DNA of 64,000 nucleotides from Actinomycetes bacterium (GTDB lineage Bacteria; Actinomycetota; Acidimicrobiia; Acidimicrobiales; Ilumatobacteraceae). The notes beneath the pieces are model-generated. The model was not told the origin of the DNA. It saw only the letters and a program-made list of their open reading frames with translations, and did no database searches. Within the stretch, counting starts at the first letter, position 1; each line of letters begins with the position of its first letter. Location: the NCBI GenBank assembly GCA_025360105.1, contig JANYCT010000040.1, positions 186,001 through 250,000 of the forward strand, read 5' to 3'. The translations under genes were made by a program, and so were the position numbers. Below are positions 53,637 to 61,961 of this stretch, piece by piece.

Positions 53637-53662
53637 GGACCCGAGCCCCGCTATCACGGCGG

Positions 53663-53668
53663 TACGGT
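53663..53668 (+). promoter_or_regulatory. -10 hexamer TACGGT before the DUF255 gene
   Basis: TACGGT ends 6 bases before ATG 53675. There is no ribosome-binding site and no clear -35. Confidence 0.35.
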
Positions 53669-53674
53669 GACCTG

Positions 53675-55669
53675 ATGGCACACACCAATCGGCTCGCCGC
53701 AGAAACCAGCCCCTATCTGCGCCAACACAAGGACAATCCTGTCGATTGGTATGCGTGGGGACCCGACGCGTTTGCTGCTGCGCGCGAGCGCAACGTACCG
53801 ATCCTGTTGAGTGTCGGCTATAGCGCCTGCCACTGGTGTCATGTGATGGCGCACGACTGCTTCGAGGACATCGAGGTCGCGACCGAGATGAACCGCCTCT
53901 TCGTGAACGTGAAGGTGGACCGCGAAGAACGCCCCGATGTCGACGCGATCTATATGGACGCAGTGCAGGCCCTCACCGGCAGCGGCGGTTGGCCGATGAC
54001 GCTGTTCCTCACTCCTCAGGGCAAGCCATTCTACGGCGGCACCTACTTCGCGAAGCCGCATTTCCTCCAGCTGATGGCGACCATCGACGATGTCTGGCAC
54101 AACAAGCCTGACGACATTCAACAGAACGTGGCCGCGCTCATGGAAGCGTTGAATCGCACCACCAACATCTCCCCCGCCACCGACCTGCCCGGCACCGGCG
54201 GGTTCAACGCAGCCCTGCAACAACTCGGTCAGAACTTCGACGCCGAGTGGGGCGGGTTTGGTGGTGCGCCGAAGTTCCCTTCCACGATGAACCTCGACCT
54301 CGTGCTGCGCTCACATTTGCTTCGCCCCAGCGAGGCCGCTGAGACGGTGGTCTCCACCTCGCTTGACGCGATGGCTAGTGGCGGCGTGTACGACCACATC
54401 GGCGGTGGCTTCGCGCGCTACAGCGTGGACCGCGAGTGGCTGGTGCCGCACTTCGAAAAGATGCTCTACGACCAGGCGCTGCTGCTGCGCGTGTACCTAC
54501 ACGGCTGGCTGGTCTTCGGTCACGATCGGTGGAGGCAAGTGATCGATGAGATCGTTGGCTATGTGCTCTCCGAGATGAGCCATCCCGACGGTGGGTGGTA
54601 TTCGGCCGAGGATGCCGACTCCCTCGACGCTCACGGTCACAGTCATGAGGGTTTGTTCTACACGTGGACGCCGGGCGAGCTCGTGGAAGTACTCGGTGTC
54701 GATCTGGCGGCAGAGGCCGGTGAATGGTGGGGGGTCACCCCCGAGGGCAACTTCGAGGGCCGCAGCATCCTGTGCCGATTGCATCACCGCGGCCAACTCC
54801 ACCGTCCAGAGCACATCGAGCGAGCGCGCCAACTGTTGTTCGCGGCGCGCGCACGGCGAGCCCGGCCGGGTTTGGACAACAAGGTTCTCACTGAGTGGAA
54901 CGCACTCTTTCTCGCATCGCTGGCCGAGGCCGGCGCCGCAATGGGTCGCCCCGACTGGCTCGAGGCAGCTGTGCGAAATGGCGAGTTTCTTGTACGCGAG
55001 CTGCGCCGTCCCGATGGCCGCTGGCACCGTTCATGGCAGGCCGATGGCACGCCCCATGCCCGTCACGATGCGCTGGCTGCCGATCACGCCAACCTGGTCG
55101 ACGCCTTCACCCGCCTCGCTGAGGCCACGGGACAGCGACGCTGGATCACCGCCGCGACCGAGGTTGCCGACACGTTGCTCGATCACTTCTGGGATACCGA
55201 CACAGGTGGTGTGTTCACCGTCGCCGACGATGCCGAAGCGCTCATCGTGCGTCAGAAGGATCTGATGGACAATGCCACCCCTTCTGCCAACTCGGTGACC
55301 GCGCTCGCGTTGTATCGACTGGGCGCGCTCACCGGTGAGTCGCGCTTCACGAATCATGCCGATCAGACGTTGCAACTCCTAGCGAGCGTGATGGCTCAGG
55401 CCCCGAGTGCCTGCGCCAACGCCCTGGCCGCAGCCGACATGCGAACCACCACCATCACCGAATTGTTGGTCACCGGTGACCGACCCGATCTGGTGAGCAC
55501 GGTGCAGCGCCGATGGCTCCCAAATGCCGTGCTGGCATGGGGCGAGCCCTACGACTCGCCACTGTGGGTGAACCGACCAGACGGTTTTGCGTACGTTTGT
55601 CGAAACTTTGCCTGTGCCGTGCCTGTTTGCGACGTTGCTGATCTGCAATCATTGCTCGTAGGGCCATGA
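53675..55669 (+). CDS. DUF255 thioredoxin-fold protein (YyaL/spermatogenesis-associated 20 type)
   Basis: A 664-residue cytosolic protein. Residues 1-165 hold the thioredoxin-like DUF255 domain with HKDNPVDWYAWG, SVGYSACHWCHVMAHDCFED (CxxC-like CHWC), KVDREERPDVDAIYM and GGWPMTLFLTP. The rest is an alpha/alpha six-barrel (GGGFARYSVDREWLVPHFEK, ADHANLVDAFTRLAEATG) resembling glycosidases or N-acylglucosamine epimerases. The substrate is unknown. ATG 53675 is supported by TACGGT upstream. Confidence 0.93.
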   Translation: MAHTNRLAAETSPYLRQHKDNPVDWYAWGPDAFAAARERNVPILLSVGYSACHWCHVMAHDCFEDIEVATEMNRLFVNVKVDREERPDVDAIYMDAVQALTGSGGWPMTLFLTPQGKPFYGGTYFAKPHFLQLMATIDDVWHNKPDDIQQNVAALMEALNRTTNISPATDLPGTGGFNAALQQLGQNFDAEWGGFGGAPKFPSTMNLDLVLRSHLLRPSEAAETVVSTSLDAMASGGVYDHIGGGFARYSVDREWLVPHFEKMLYDQALLLRVYLHGWLVFGHDRWRQVIDEIVGYVLSEMSHPDGGWYSAEDADSLDAHGHSHEGLFYTWTPGELVEVLGVDLAAEAGEWWGVTPEGNFEGRSILCRLHHRGQLHRPEHIERARQLLFAARARRARPGLDNKVLTEWNALFLASLAEAGAAMGRPDWLEAAVRNGEFLVRELRRPDGRWHRSWQADGTPHARHDALAADHANLVDAFTRLAEATGQRRWITAATEVADTLLDHFWDTDTGGVFTVADDAEALIVRQKDLMDNATPSANSVTALALYRLGALTGESRFTNHADQTLQLLASVMAQAPSACANALAAADMRTTTITELLVTGDRPDLVSTVQRRWLPNAVLAWGEPYDSPLWVNRPDGFAYVCRNFACAVPVCDVADLQSLLVGP

Positions 55670-55730
55670 CTGGGATTCATCACCAGCCGCACACGCCACA
55701 CCGGTGCAACCCGCAACGCAAAGGATCATC

Positions 55731-56234
55731 ATGACACCCAAGTATCTCCTCACGGTTGGCGTCGTCGCGCTGCTCGGGCTCAGCGCCTGTGGGAGCACCG
55801 CCAAGGTCAGCCTGCCCAAGACCACCGACGGTTCGTCGGCCACCACACCAGCCGGCTCGGGCGACACGCTGCCCCGCAGCCTCGGCACGATCCCGGGCGG
55901 CACCATCCCGAACATCGCGGGGCTGTCCGGTGACTGCATGGCACTCGTGCAGGCCATGGCCGGAGCATTCACCGGTGGAGCCGCGAGCTCCCTCGATGGA
56001 CTCCCCACCGCGCTCGACAAGATCGCGGCCAAGGCCCCCGCTGAGCTGCAGCCCTACTTCAAGACGATGGCCAAGGGTTACGCCGCGCTCGCTGCGCTCT
56101 ACAAGAAGTACAACAACGACTTCACCAAGATCGCCACCGACCCAGAGGCATCGAAGTTGTTCAGCGACCCCGGCTTCACCGAAGCATCCACCCGCGTGAG
56201 CGACTATATGGACAAGCAGTGCCCCAACAAGTGA
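55731..56234 (+). CDS. predicted lipoprotein, helical, unknown family
   Basis: A 167-residue predicted lipoprotein: signal MTPKYLLTVGVVALLGLSAC with the lipobox LSAC (Cys20), then a Thr/Ser/Pro-rich spacer (about 21-60). The mature domain (about 65-167) is helical: GDCMALVQAMAGAFTGG, ALDKIAAKAPAELQPYFKTM, AALAALYKKYNNDFTKI, ASTRVSDYMDKQCPN, with Cys near both ends that could pair. ATG 55731 has AAGGA 6 bases upstream. It has no operon partner. Confidence 0.82.
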   Translation: MTPKYLLTVGVVALLGLSACGSTAKVSLPKTTDGSSATTPAGSGDTLPRSLGTIPGGTIPNIAGLSGDCMALVQAMAGAFTGGAASSLDGLPTALDKIAAKAPAELQPYFKTMAKGYAALAALYKKYNNDFTKIATDPEASKLFSDPGFTEASTRVSDYMDKQCPNK

Positions 56235-56243
56235 GCGACCCGG

Positions 56244-56819
56244 TCACCAACGCCCGTTGTGGATGATGTCGGCTGCACTGCGCCGGACGCGGTATGCACT
56301 TCGACCCGGACGCTCAGGCTGGCCCGACTGATCGGGCCAGCCGAGCGCTATCGCTCCCAACAATTGAAGGTCTTCCGGGATGCCGAGCGATTCGCGAAGT
56401 TCTGCCTCACCGTTGAACACACCAAACAGCAGGGCGCCAAGGCCGACGTGTTCGGCGGCTAACAGCAGCGTGTTCACTGACATTGCGGCATCGATGGTCC
56501 AGTACGGCGTCGTCCAGGCCCCGACGCCCTCGCCGAGCCCGGTGCCCGCCTTATCAGGTTCGCTATACCGATCGACGTAGGCCTGCGGGTCGGCCAAAGC
56601 CAACGCGATCACAGGAGCGCGCAGCAGACCCTGCCAACGAAAGCCGGCTCGCCGCGCGGCCGGCAACGTAACATCCCAAAACCGAGCCGTGTCTGCACCC
56701 TCGAGCACGACGAGATGCCAACCCTGGGTCTTGCCTGCGCTCGGTGCGCGCGATGCCAGCGCAACAAGCCCGTGCAGCACGTCGACCGGAATGGGCCTTC
56801 CATCGAATGTCCGGGTCAT
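56244..56819 (-). CDS. nitroreductase-family flavoprotein
   Basis: A 191-residue FMN-dependent nitroreductase-like protein: ALASRAPSAGKTQGWHLVV, ALADPQAYVDRYSEP, the helix TIDAAMSVNTLLLAAEHVGLGALLFGVF, LGIPEDLQLLGAIALGWP and the end ADIIHNGRW. The family reduces nitro groups or quinones with NAD(P)H; some members are iodotyrosine deiodinase-like or act on F420. ATG 56819 is the only standard start, yet the codons just upstream (SFDAVVRSRR, to 56849) read like the missing family N-terminus. A rare CTG at 56858 would restore it, overlapping the upstream stop. Confidence 0.83.
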   Translation of the reverse strand: MTRTFDGRPIPVDVLHGLVALASRAPSAGKTQGWHLVVLEGADTARFWDVTLPAARRAGFRWQGLLRAPVIALALADPQAYVDRYSEPDKAGTGLGEGVGAWTTPYWTIDAAMSVNTLLLAAEHVGLGALLFGVFNGEAELRESLGIPEDLQLLGAIALGWPDQSGQPERPGRSAYRVRRSAADIIHNGRW

Positions 56820-56854
56820 CCGGCGTGAGCGGACAACGGCGTCGAATGAACGGC

Positions 56855-57511
56855 TCAGCGGGCCCCGAGTTTCACGAGGTCTTCTGCCATGGTCCAACCG
56901 TGCACGATGAGTACACCGCCCTTTTTCACATTGACGGTGACAAACTGGGCGACCACGTCGGCGGAGATCTTCTCGGGCTTGAGCGATTCGTGATCGAGGA
57001 ACCCGCTCTGACCGTAGGCCTTGGCCACGAATGTCCGCTCGTCGTAGGTACTGTCGACCGCAAATCGTTTGGCGAGACGGCGGCCCCAGGCCCGCTCTTC
57101 GCCCACAGCACGGTGACCGGGACGTGGAATGAGTTCGGTGAGTGACTTGAACGCCTCGAGCGCATCGGGACGCACGAACCGTGTGCCCACCACGACATCT
57201 TCGTCGGGGAATGCCATCAGCGCCCGGTGATACGCCTCGCCCATGAGACCCTTGAGCACCTGATCGCGCTTGGACGTGCGCTTCACGCTGAGCAGACCAA
57301 GCAGCACGCACGGTGTGCCGCCAATGCGCTCCAACGTGGCAAACATGATGCCATGCAGGGTGCCATCGATGCGGGCACAGGTGCTCAGCACCCAGTCTTC
57401 TTTCGCCTTCGAGACATTCCCGATATCGAACGCGCCACCCATCGACGCCATCTCATCGAGGTCGGCGTCACTGAGCGCCGCGCAGTCCCTGGTGTCAACC
57501 TGGATTGCCAT
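56855..57511 (-). CDS. conserved-looking protein of unknown function
   Basis: A 218-residue protein without a family that I recognise. The strand-helix pattern CVLLGLLSVKRTSKRDQVLKG followed by GEAYHRALMAFPDEDVVVGTR resembles the beta4-alpha3 acetyl-CoA segment of GNAT folds, but the R/Q-x-x-G-x-G/A loop is not clear. Residues 140-218 (RHRAVGEERAWGRRLAKRF, TYDERTFVAKAYG) look like a separate basic unit. It is upstream of the nitroreductase on the same strand, and their ends nearly touch. No transmembrane or signal sequence. Confidence 0.7.
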   Translation of the reverse strand: MAIQVDTRDCAALSDADLDEMASMGGAFDIGNVSKAKEDWVLSTCARIDGTLHGIMFATLERIGGTPCVLLGLLSVKRTSKRDQVLKGLMGEAYHRALMAFPDEDVVVGTRFVRPDALEAFKSLTELIPRPGHRAVGEERAWGRRLAKRFAVDSTYDERTFVAKAYGQSGFLDHESLKPEKISADVVAQFVTVNVKKGGVLIVHGWTMAEDLVKLGAR

Positions 57512-57598
57512 TGCCCTACATGCTCCCCGTCGTCGTGGCACTGCGAGGGTGCAGTGCGATTCAAAACAGACCTCTATTCTGCCACCAAATCTCGCTGT

Positions 57599-57617
57599 TT
57601 TCGGAAACTAGCCGAAA
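57599..57617. repeat. 6-7-6 inverted repeat between dnaE and the unknown gene
   Basis: TTTCGG (57599-57604), AAACTAG, CCGAAA (57612-57617), in the 128-base gap after the dnaE stop. It is AT-rich relative to the surroundings; it could be an operator of the downstream minus-strand gene or a weak terminator for dnaE. Confidence 0.35.
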
Positions 57618-57639
57618 TCAGCTCGCAAGACCGCGCCCG

Positions 57640-60600
57640 TCAGAGGATGACAGCGTCGTGGCCGAACGCAACGCGCAGCTCGCCCACAGCGCGATCGAGG
57701 TCGACGCAGAAGTCATCGGCGAGCCGCAAGGTCTTGCCTGCACCGAGCTGTACGAACACCTGAGAATCGCCAGGGTGGTCGCGCAAGATGTGCTTGAGCT
57801 GGTTGATCTTCGTTTCGTTGAGCATGTTCGCTGGCAGTCGCAGCCGCAGCGGCGCGGCATTGCCGGTGTCGAGGCCCTCGAGCACGGCGATGTCTTGCGC
57901 CATGAACCCAACCCGAGTCTCGTCCTTGCGATCGAGGCGGCCCTTCACCGTGACAATCGCGTCGTCGACGAGCTTGTGCCCCTGCTCGGACAGCATGCGT
58001 GGAAAGACGGTGACCTCAATCGAGGAGTCGAGGTCCTCGAGCGTGAACACCGCCATCTGATCACCCTTCTTGGTGAACTTGCGCGCCAAGCCCGTGATGA
58101 CTCCGCCCACGGTGAGCACCGAGCCGTCGTCGCGTTCGACGGCCTCGGCAATGCTGCAATCGACCTTGCGGCGCAGCGCGGCCTCGATCCCCAGCAACGG
58201 ATGATCGCTGATATACAGACCGAGCATTTCCTTTTCGAACTTCAGGCGATCGACCTTGTCGAATTCGGTGTTAGGGATGGCGACCCGCTCGTCGAAGCCG
58301 TTGGGTTCGTCAGAGCCGATGTCGCCGAACAGGCTCATCACACCCTGATCACGTTCGCGGCGGCGCACGACGGCCGCGTCGATAAGAGTCTCGAAGACCA
58401 TCAGCAGGCCACGTCGCGGATGTCCGAGGCCGTCGAACGCTCCGGCTTTGATCAGCGATTCTATGGTGCGTTTGTTGAGCACCGTTTCGGGGACGCGCTC
58501 GACGAAGTCGTAGAACGTTTCGTACGGGCCGTTAGCGTCACGCTCGCCGACGAGATGCTCGACGAGGCCCTCGCCCACGTTACGCACGGCTGAGAGGCCG
58601 AATGCGATGGCTCCCGGGCTACCCACGGCCAGCTCGACACCCGGAGGCACCTCGGCCAACGACAGTGCCACGAAGTCGGTGACCGACCGGTTGATATCGG
58701 GAGTGAGCACCTTGATGCCCATTGTGCGCGCGTCGGAGAGGTACACCGCTGCTTTGTCGAGGTTACTCTTCACGCTCGTGAGCAGACACGAGAAGTACTC
58801 CACCGGATAGTGGGCCTTGAGATAGCCCGTTTGGTAGGTCACCAGGCCATAGCCGAACGTATGGCTCTTGTTGAAGGCGTAGTCGGCGAACTTCTCGATG
58901 ATGTCGAAGAGCTGCTTGCCGAGCGCATCGCCGTAACCGCTGCGTTGGCAACCCGACTCGAACGTCGCCCGCTCTTTGGCCATGATCGCGCGGTCTTTCT
59001 TGCTGCAGGCCTTGCGCAGGTTGTCGGCCTCAGCCAGTGAGTAACCCGCGAAGCGTTGCGCAACACGCATCACGCTTTCCTGATAGATCATCAGTCCAAA
59101 CGTGTCAGCGAGCACCTCTTCGGCGTCGGCGTGGAAATACTCCACCGGCTTGCGGCCATTCTTGCGATCGGCGTAGTCGTAGTGCATGTTGACGCTCATC
59201 GGGCCGGGCCGGTACAGCGCCAGCACGGCCGAGACGTCTTCGAAGCTGTTCGGTGCGAGCGACTTGAGCAGCGCGCGCATGGGTGGTGATTCCAACTGGA
59301 ACACGCCGATGGTGTCACCCCGGCTGAGCAGCGCGAACGTGTCGTGATCGTCGAGGGACACCTCGTCGATATCGAAGTCAGGATCTTTGCGGGCACGCAC
59401 CATCGCAACCGCATCGGTGATCACATCAAGGTTGCGTAAACCGAGGAAGTCCATTTTCAACAACCCGAGTGCCTCGACACCGTGCATTTCGTACTGCGTG
59501 ACCACAGGCGACTTGGTGGGGTCGCCGCCCGGCTCGGGCTTGCGTTGCACCGGCAGGTACGTAGTGAGTGGATCCTTAGTGATCACCACGGCCGCGGCGT
59601 GAATGCCATCGCTGCGTTTCAGGCCCTCGAGACCCTTGGCGACATCGACCACCCGTTTGATGTCGGGGTCGGTCTCGTACATCGCGCGCAGCTCGGACGC
59701 GGCCTTGAAGCCATCGGTGTATTTCGGGTTCGGCTCGAAGCAGTACTTGAGTGGCGTATCGCGGCCCATCACCAATGGCGGCATCGCCTTGGCGATCTTG
59801 TCGCCCATACCGTAGGGATACCCGAGCACTCTCGCGGCGTCGCGCACTGCGTTACGCGCCTTGATCGTGCCAAAGGTGATGATCTGCGCGACGTGGTCGC
59901 GCCCGTAGGTGTCGGTCGCGTAGCGGATCATCTCGTCGCGGTAACGCGAGTCGAAGTCCATGTCGATATCGGGCATCGAGATTCGACTCGGATTGAGGAA
60001 CCGTTCGAACAGCAGGTCGTACTTGATGGGGTCGAGTTCGGTGATGCGCAAGCAGTACGCCACCGCACATCCGGCCGCCGAGCCGCGTCCGGGACCTACT
60101 CGGATGCCTTTGTCCTTGGCGTATTTGATGAGATCCCACACGATGAGGAAGTAGCTGCTGAAACCCATGTCGGCAATAACTTTCAGCTCATACGACATGC
60201 GCTCGACCACATCCGTGGGCAACGGCCCGTCCGGCGTGCCGTCGCCCCATCGCATGCGTGCGCCTTGCCACGCGATGTGAGTGAGGTACTCGGTGTCGTT
60301 GGCGAAACTGGCAGGGATCGGGAAATTCGGCAATTGTGGGTTACCGAACTCGATGGTGACATCGGCTCGCTCGGCCACCCACAAGGTGTTGTCGCAGGCC
60401 TCGGGATACTGGCGGAACAGGTAGCGCATCTCGTCGGCGGTCTTGAGGTAGTGCTCCTGGCCCTCGAACTTGAACCGCTTGGGATCGCTGAGCATCGCCC
60501 CGGTCTGTACGCACAGCAGCGCATCGTGTGACTCGTGGTCCTCGCGATGGGTGTAATGACTGTCGTTGGTGGCGATAAGCGGCGCGCCGATCTTGCGGGC

Positions 60601-61221
60601 AATTTCGATGAGCTTCGGATTCGTTTCCAACTGTGCGGGCAGACCGTGATCTTGGAGTTCGACAAACAGGTTGTTCTTGCCGAAGATGTCCTGCAACCGA
60701 CCCGCCTTGGCCAACGCGCCCTTGTCGTCGCCGTTGAGCAGTGATTGCAACACATGCCCACCCAAACAACCGGTGGTAGCGATGAGTCCGCTGCTGTACC
60801 TTTCGAGCAGTTCCCAGTCCATACGCGGCTTGTAGTAGTAGCCCTCGAGGAAGGCGAGGCTGCTCAGTTGGATCAGATTTCGATACCCCTCGTTGGTCTC
60901 GGCAAGGAGGGTGAGATGGTAGTACTGCTTCTTGCCGCCCTCGGCTTCGCCGCCCGAGTCGTCGACACGACCACGACGCGCGAACCGCTCTGTGCGTGTT
61001 TCGTAGGCCATGTAGGCCTCGGTCCCGATCACGGGCTTTACGCCATGGTCCTGGCATTCCTTGTAGAAGTCGAGAACCCCGTACATGTTGCCGTGGTCAG
61101 TCATGCCCAGCGCCGCCTGACCATCGGCGGCGGCCTTGGCCACGAGCTCATCGAGCCGCGCCGCGCCATCGAGCATCGAGAATTCGGTGTGCACATGGAG
61201 ATGCGTGAACGAATCAGCCAT
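57640..61221 (-). CDS. dnaE: DNA polymerase III alpha subunit
   Basis: The replicative polymerase, 1193 residues. PHP domain at the N-terminus (HLHVHTEFSMLDGAARLDEL, TDHGNMYG), C-family palm with catalytic Asp in MPDIDMDFD and GPGRGSAAGCAV, KMDFLGLRNLDVI, RPGPMSVNMHYDYADRKNG, and FNKSHTFGYGLVTYQTGYLKAHY. OB-fold and C-terminal tau-binding region follow (AVFTLEDLDSSIEVTVFPRM). ATG 61221 is chosen: the GAGAGGGG sequence lies 6-7 bases upstream, while ATG 61227 would abut it. This is the DnaE1-type replicative form. Confidence 0.97.
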   Translation of the reverse strand: MADSFTHLHVHTEFSMLDGAARLDELVAKAAADGQAALGMTDHGNMYGVLDFYKECQDHGVKPVIGTEAYMAYETRTERFARRGRVDDSGGEAEGGKKQYYHLTLLAETNEGYRNLIQLSSLAFLEGYYYKPRMDWELLERYSSGLIATTGCLGGHVLQSLLNGDDKGALAKAGRLQDIFGKNNLFVELQDHGLPAQLETNPKLIEIARKIGAPLIATNDSHYTHREDHESHDALLCVQTGAMLSDPKRFKFEGQEHYLKTADEMRYLFRQYPEACDNTLWVAERADVTIEFGNPQLPNFPIPASFANDTEYLTHIAWQGARMRWGDGTPDGPLPTDVVERMSYELKVIADMGFSSYFLIVWDLIKYAKDKGIRVGPGRGSAAGCAVAYCLRITELDPIKYDLLFERFLNPSRISMPDIDMDFDSRYRDEMIRYATDTYGRDHVAQIITFGTIKARNAVRDAARVLGYPYGMGDKIAKAMPPLVMGRDTPLKYCFEPNPKYTDGFKAASELRAMYETDPDIKRVVDVAKGLEGLKRSDGIHAAAVVITKDPLTTYLPVQRKPEPGGDPTKSPVVTQYEMHGVEALGLLKMDFLGLRNLDVITDAVAMVRARKDPDFDIDEVSLDDHDTFALLSRGDTIGVFQLESPPMRALLKSLAPNSFEDVSAVLALYRPGPMSVNMHYDYADRKNGRKPVEYFHADAEEVLADTFGLMIYQESVMRVAQRFAGYSLAEADNLRKACSKKDRAIMAKERATFESGCQRSGYGDALGKQLFDIIEKFADYAFNKSHTFGYGLVTYQTGYLKAHYPVEYFSCLLTSVKSNLDKAAVYLSDARTMGIKVLTPDINRSVTDFVALSLAEVPPGVELAVGSPGAIAFGLSAVRNVGEGLVEHLVGERDANGPYETFYDFVERVPETVLNKRTIESLIKAGAFDGLGHPRRGLLMVFETLIDAAVVRRRERDQGVMSLFGDIGSDEPNGFDERVAIPNTEFDKVDRLKFEKEMLGLYISDHPLLGIEAALRRKVDCSIAEAVERDDGSVLTVGGVITGLARKFTKKGDQMAVFTLEDLDSSIEVTVFPRMLSEQGHKLVDDAIVTVKGRLDRKDETRVGFMAQDIAVLEGLDTGNAAPLRLRLPANMLNETKINQLKHILRDHPGDSQVFVQLGAGKTLRLADDFCVDLDRAVGELRVAFGHDAVIL

Positions 61222-61239
61222 CTGCATCCCCTCTCACAA

Positions 61240-61254
61240 CACGTCGACGACGTG
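61240..61254. repeat. CACGTC-GAC-GACGTG palindrome upstream of dnaE
   Basis: A perfect 6-3-6 inverted repeat, 19 bases before ATG 61221 in the 140-base gap downstream of bpa. It partly resembles an actinobacterial operator, but no matching regulator is known to me. Confidence 0.4.
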
Positions 61255-61361
61255 ACCGGACCGACACAACGAGCGAACTACACCGCTGTGATTCGTGCGA
61301 CTCTAGCAGCCGCATCGTTGAGCGCCAGAAGGACGTGTACGCCGTCTCGGCGAGGGGGCGA

Positions 61362-61949
61362 TTACAAATATGTTCCGGGCCGATCGGGGATCTGCTGCTG
61401 GTTGCCGTTGCCCTGTGCGCCCGGGCCGCCGGTCAGGCGAGGGTCAACCACCGACGGGTCTCCCCCGCCCTGGGGAATGCCGCGGATCTGCTCGAACTGC
61501 TGCCGCGCGGCGATCTGCTGCGCGAACAGGGTGGCTTGAATGCCGTGGAACAGCCCTTCGAGCCAGCCGACCAACTGGGCCTTGGCGATACGGATCTCAC
61601 CGATCGATGGTGGCTCACCGTCTTTGAACGGCAGCGCCAGCATGTGTAGTTCGTCCTGCAGGTCTGGCGACAGTGCGTCACACAGTTCCACGATCGAACG
61701 CTCGTAGATCTCGGCAAGGCGCTCGCGGCTGGCCTCGTCGAAGTCGGCACCTTTCACCTCGTCGAGTAATTGCTTCACCATCGATCCGATGCGCATCACC
61801 TTCGCAGGCGCGGTCACCGTCTCGAACGGAACGTTGTTCGCTGCCGGATTACGTGCCTCGACCAACACGCCGCGCTCGACTGCGTCGTCGGAGGGAGTGC
61901 CGGCAACGGCGCTCTGTTCGGCCGTGTTGTCACTCGTGTCTTGGCTCAT
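61362..61949 (-). CDS. bpa: bacterial proteasome activator (Bpa/PafE)
   Basis: A 195-residue homologue of M. tuberculosis Bpa (Rv3780), an ATP-independent ring that opens the 20S proteasome gate. Characteristic: APAKVMRIGSMVKQLLDEVKG, LAEIYERSIVELCDALSPDL, AQLVGWLEGLFHGIQATLFAQQIAARQQ, a Gly/Pro/Gln linker, and the C-terminal GTYL, matching GQYL of the mycobacterial protein that docks in the proteasome alpha-ring pocket. It predicts prcBA elsewhere in the genome. ATG 61949, with AGGA upstream, is 12 bases after the phosphatase gene. Confidence 0.94.
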   Translation of the reverse strand: MSQDTSDNTAEQSAVAGTPSDDAVERGVLVEARNPAANNVPFETVTAPAKVMRIGSMVKQLLDEVKGADFDEASRERLAEIYERSIVELCDALSPDLQDELHMLALPFKDGEPPSIGEIRIAKAQLVGWLEGLFHGIQATLFAQQIAARQQFEQIRGIPQGGGDPSVVDPRLTGGPGAQGNGNQQQIPDRPGTYL

Positions 61950-61961
61950 CGTGTGTCCTGT

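Noticed and set aside
56244-57311. 355-codon open frame read as a long nitroreductase fusion
   Set aside because: The upstream part is Arg-rich, lies in another frame of the unknown gene at 56855-57511 and has no start or domain.
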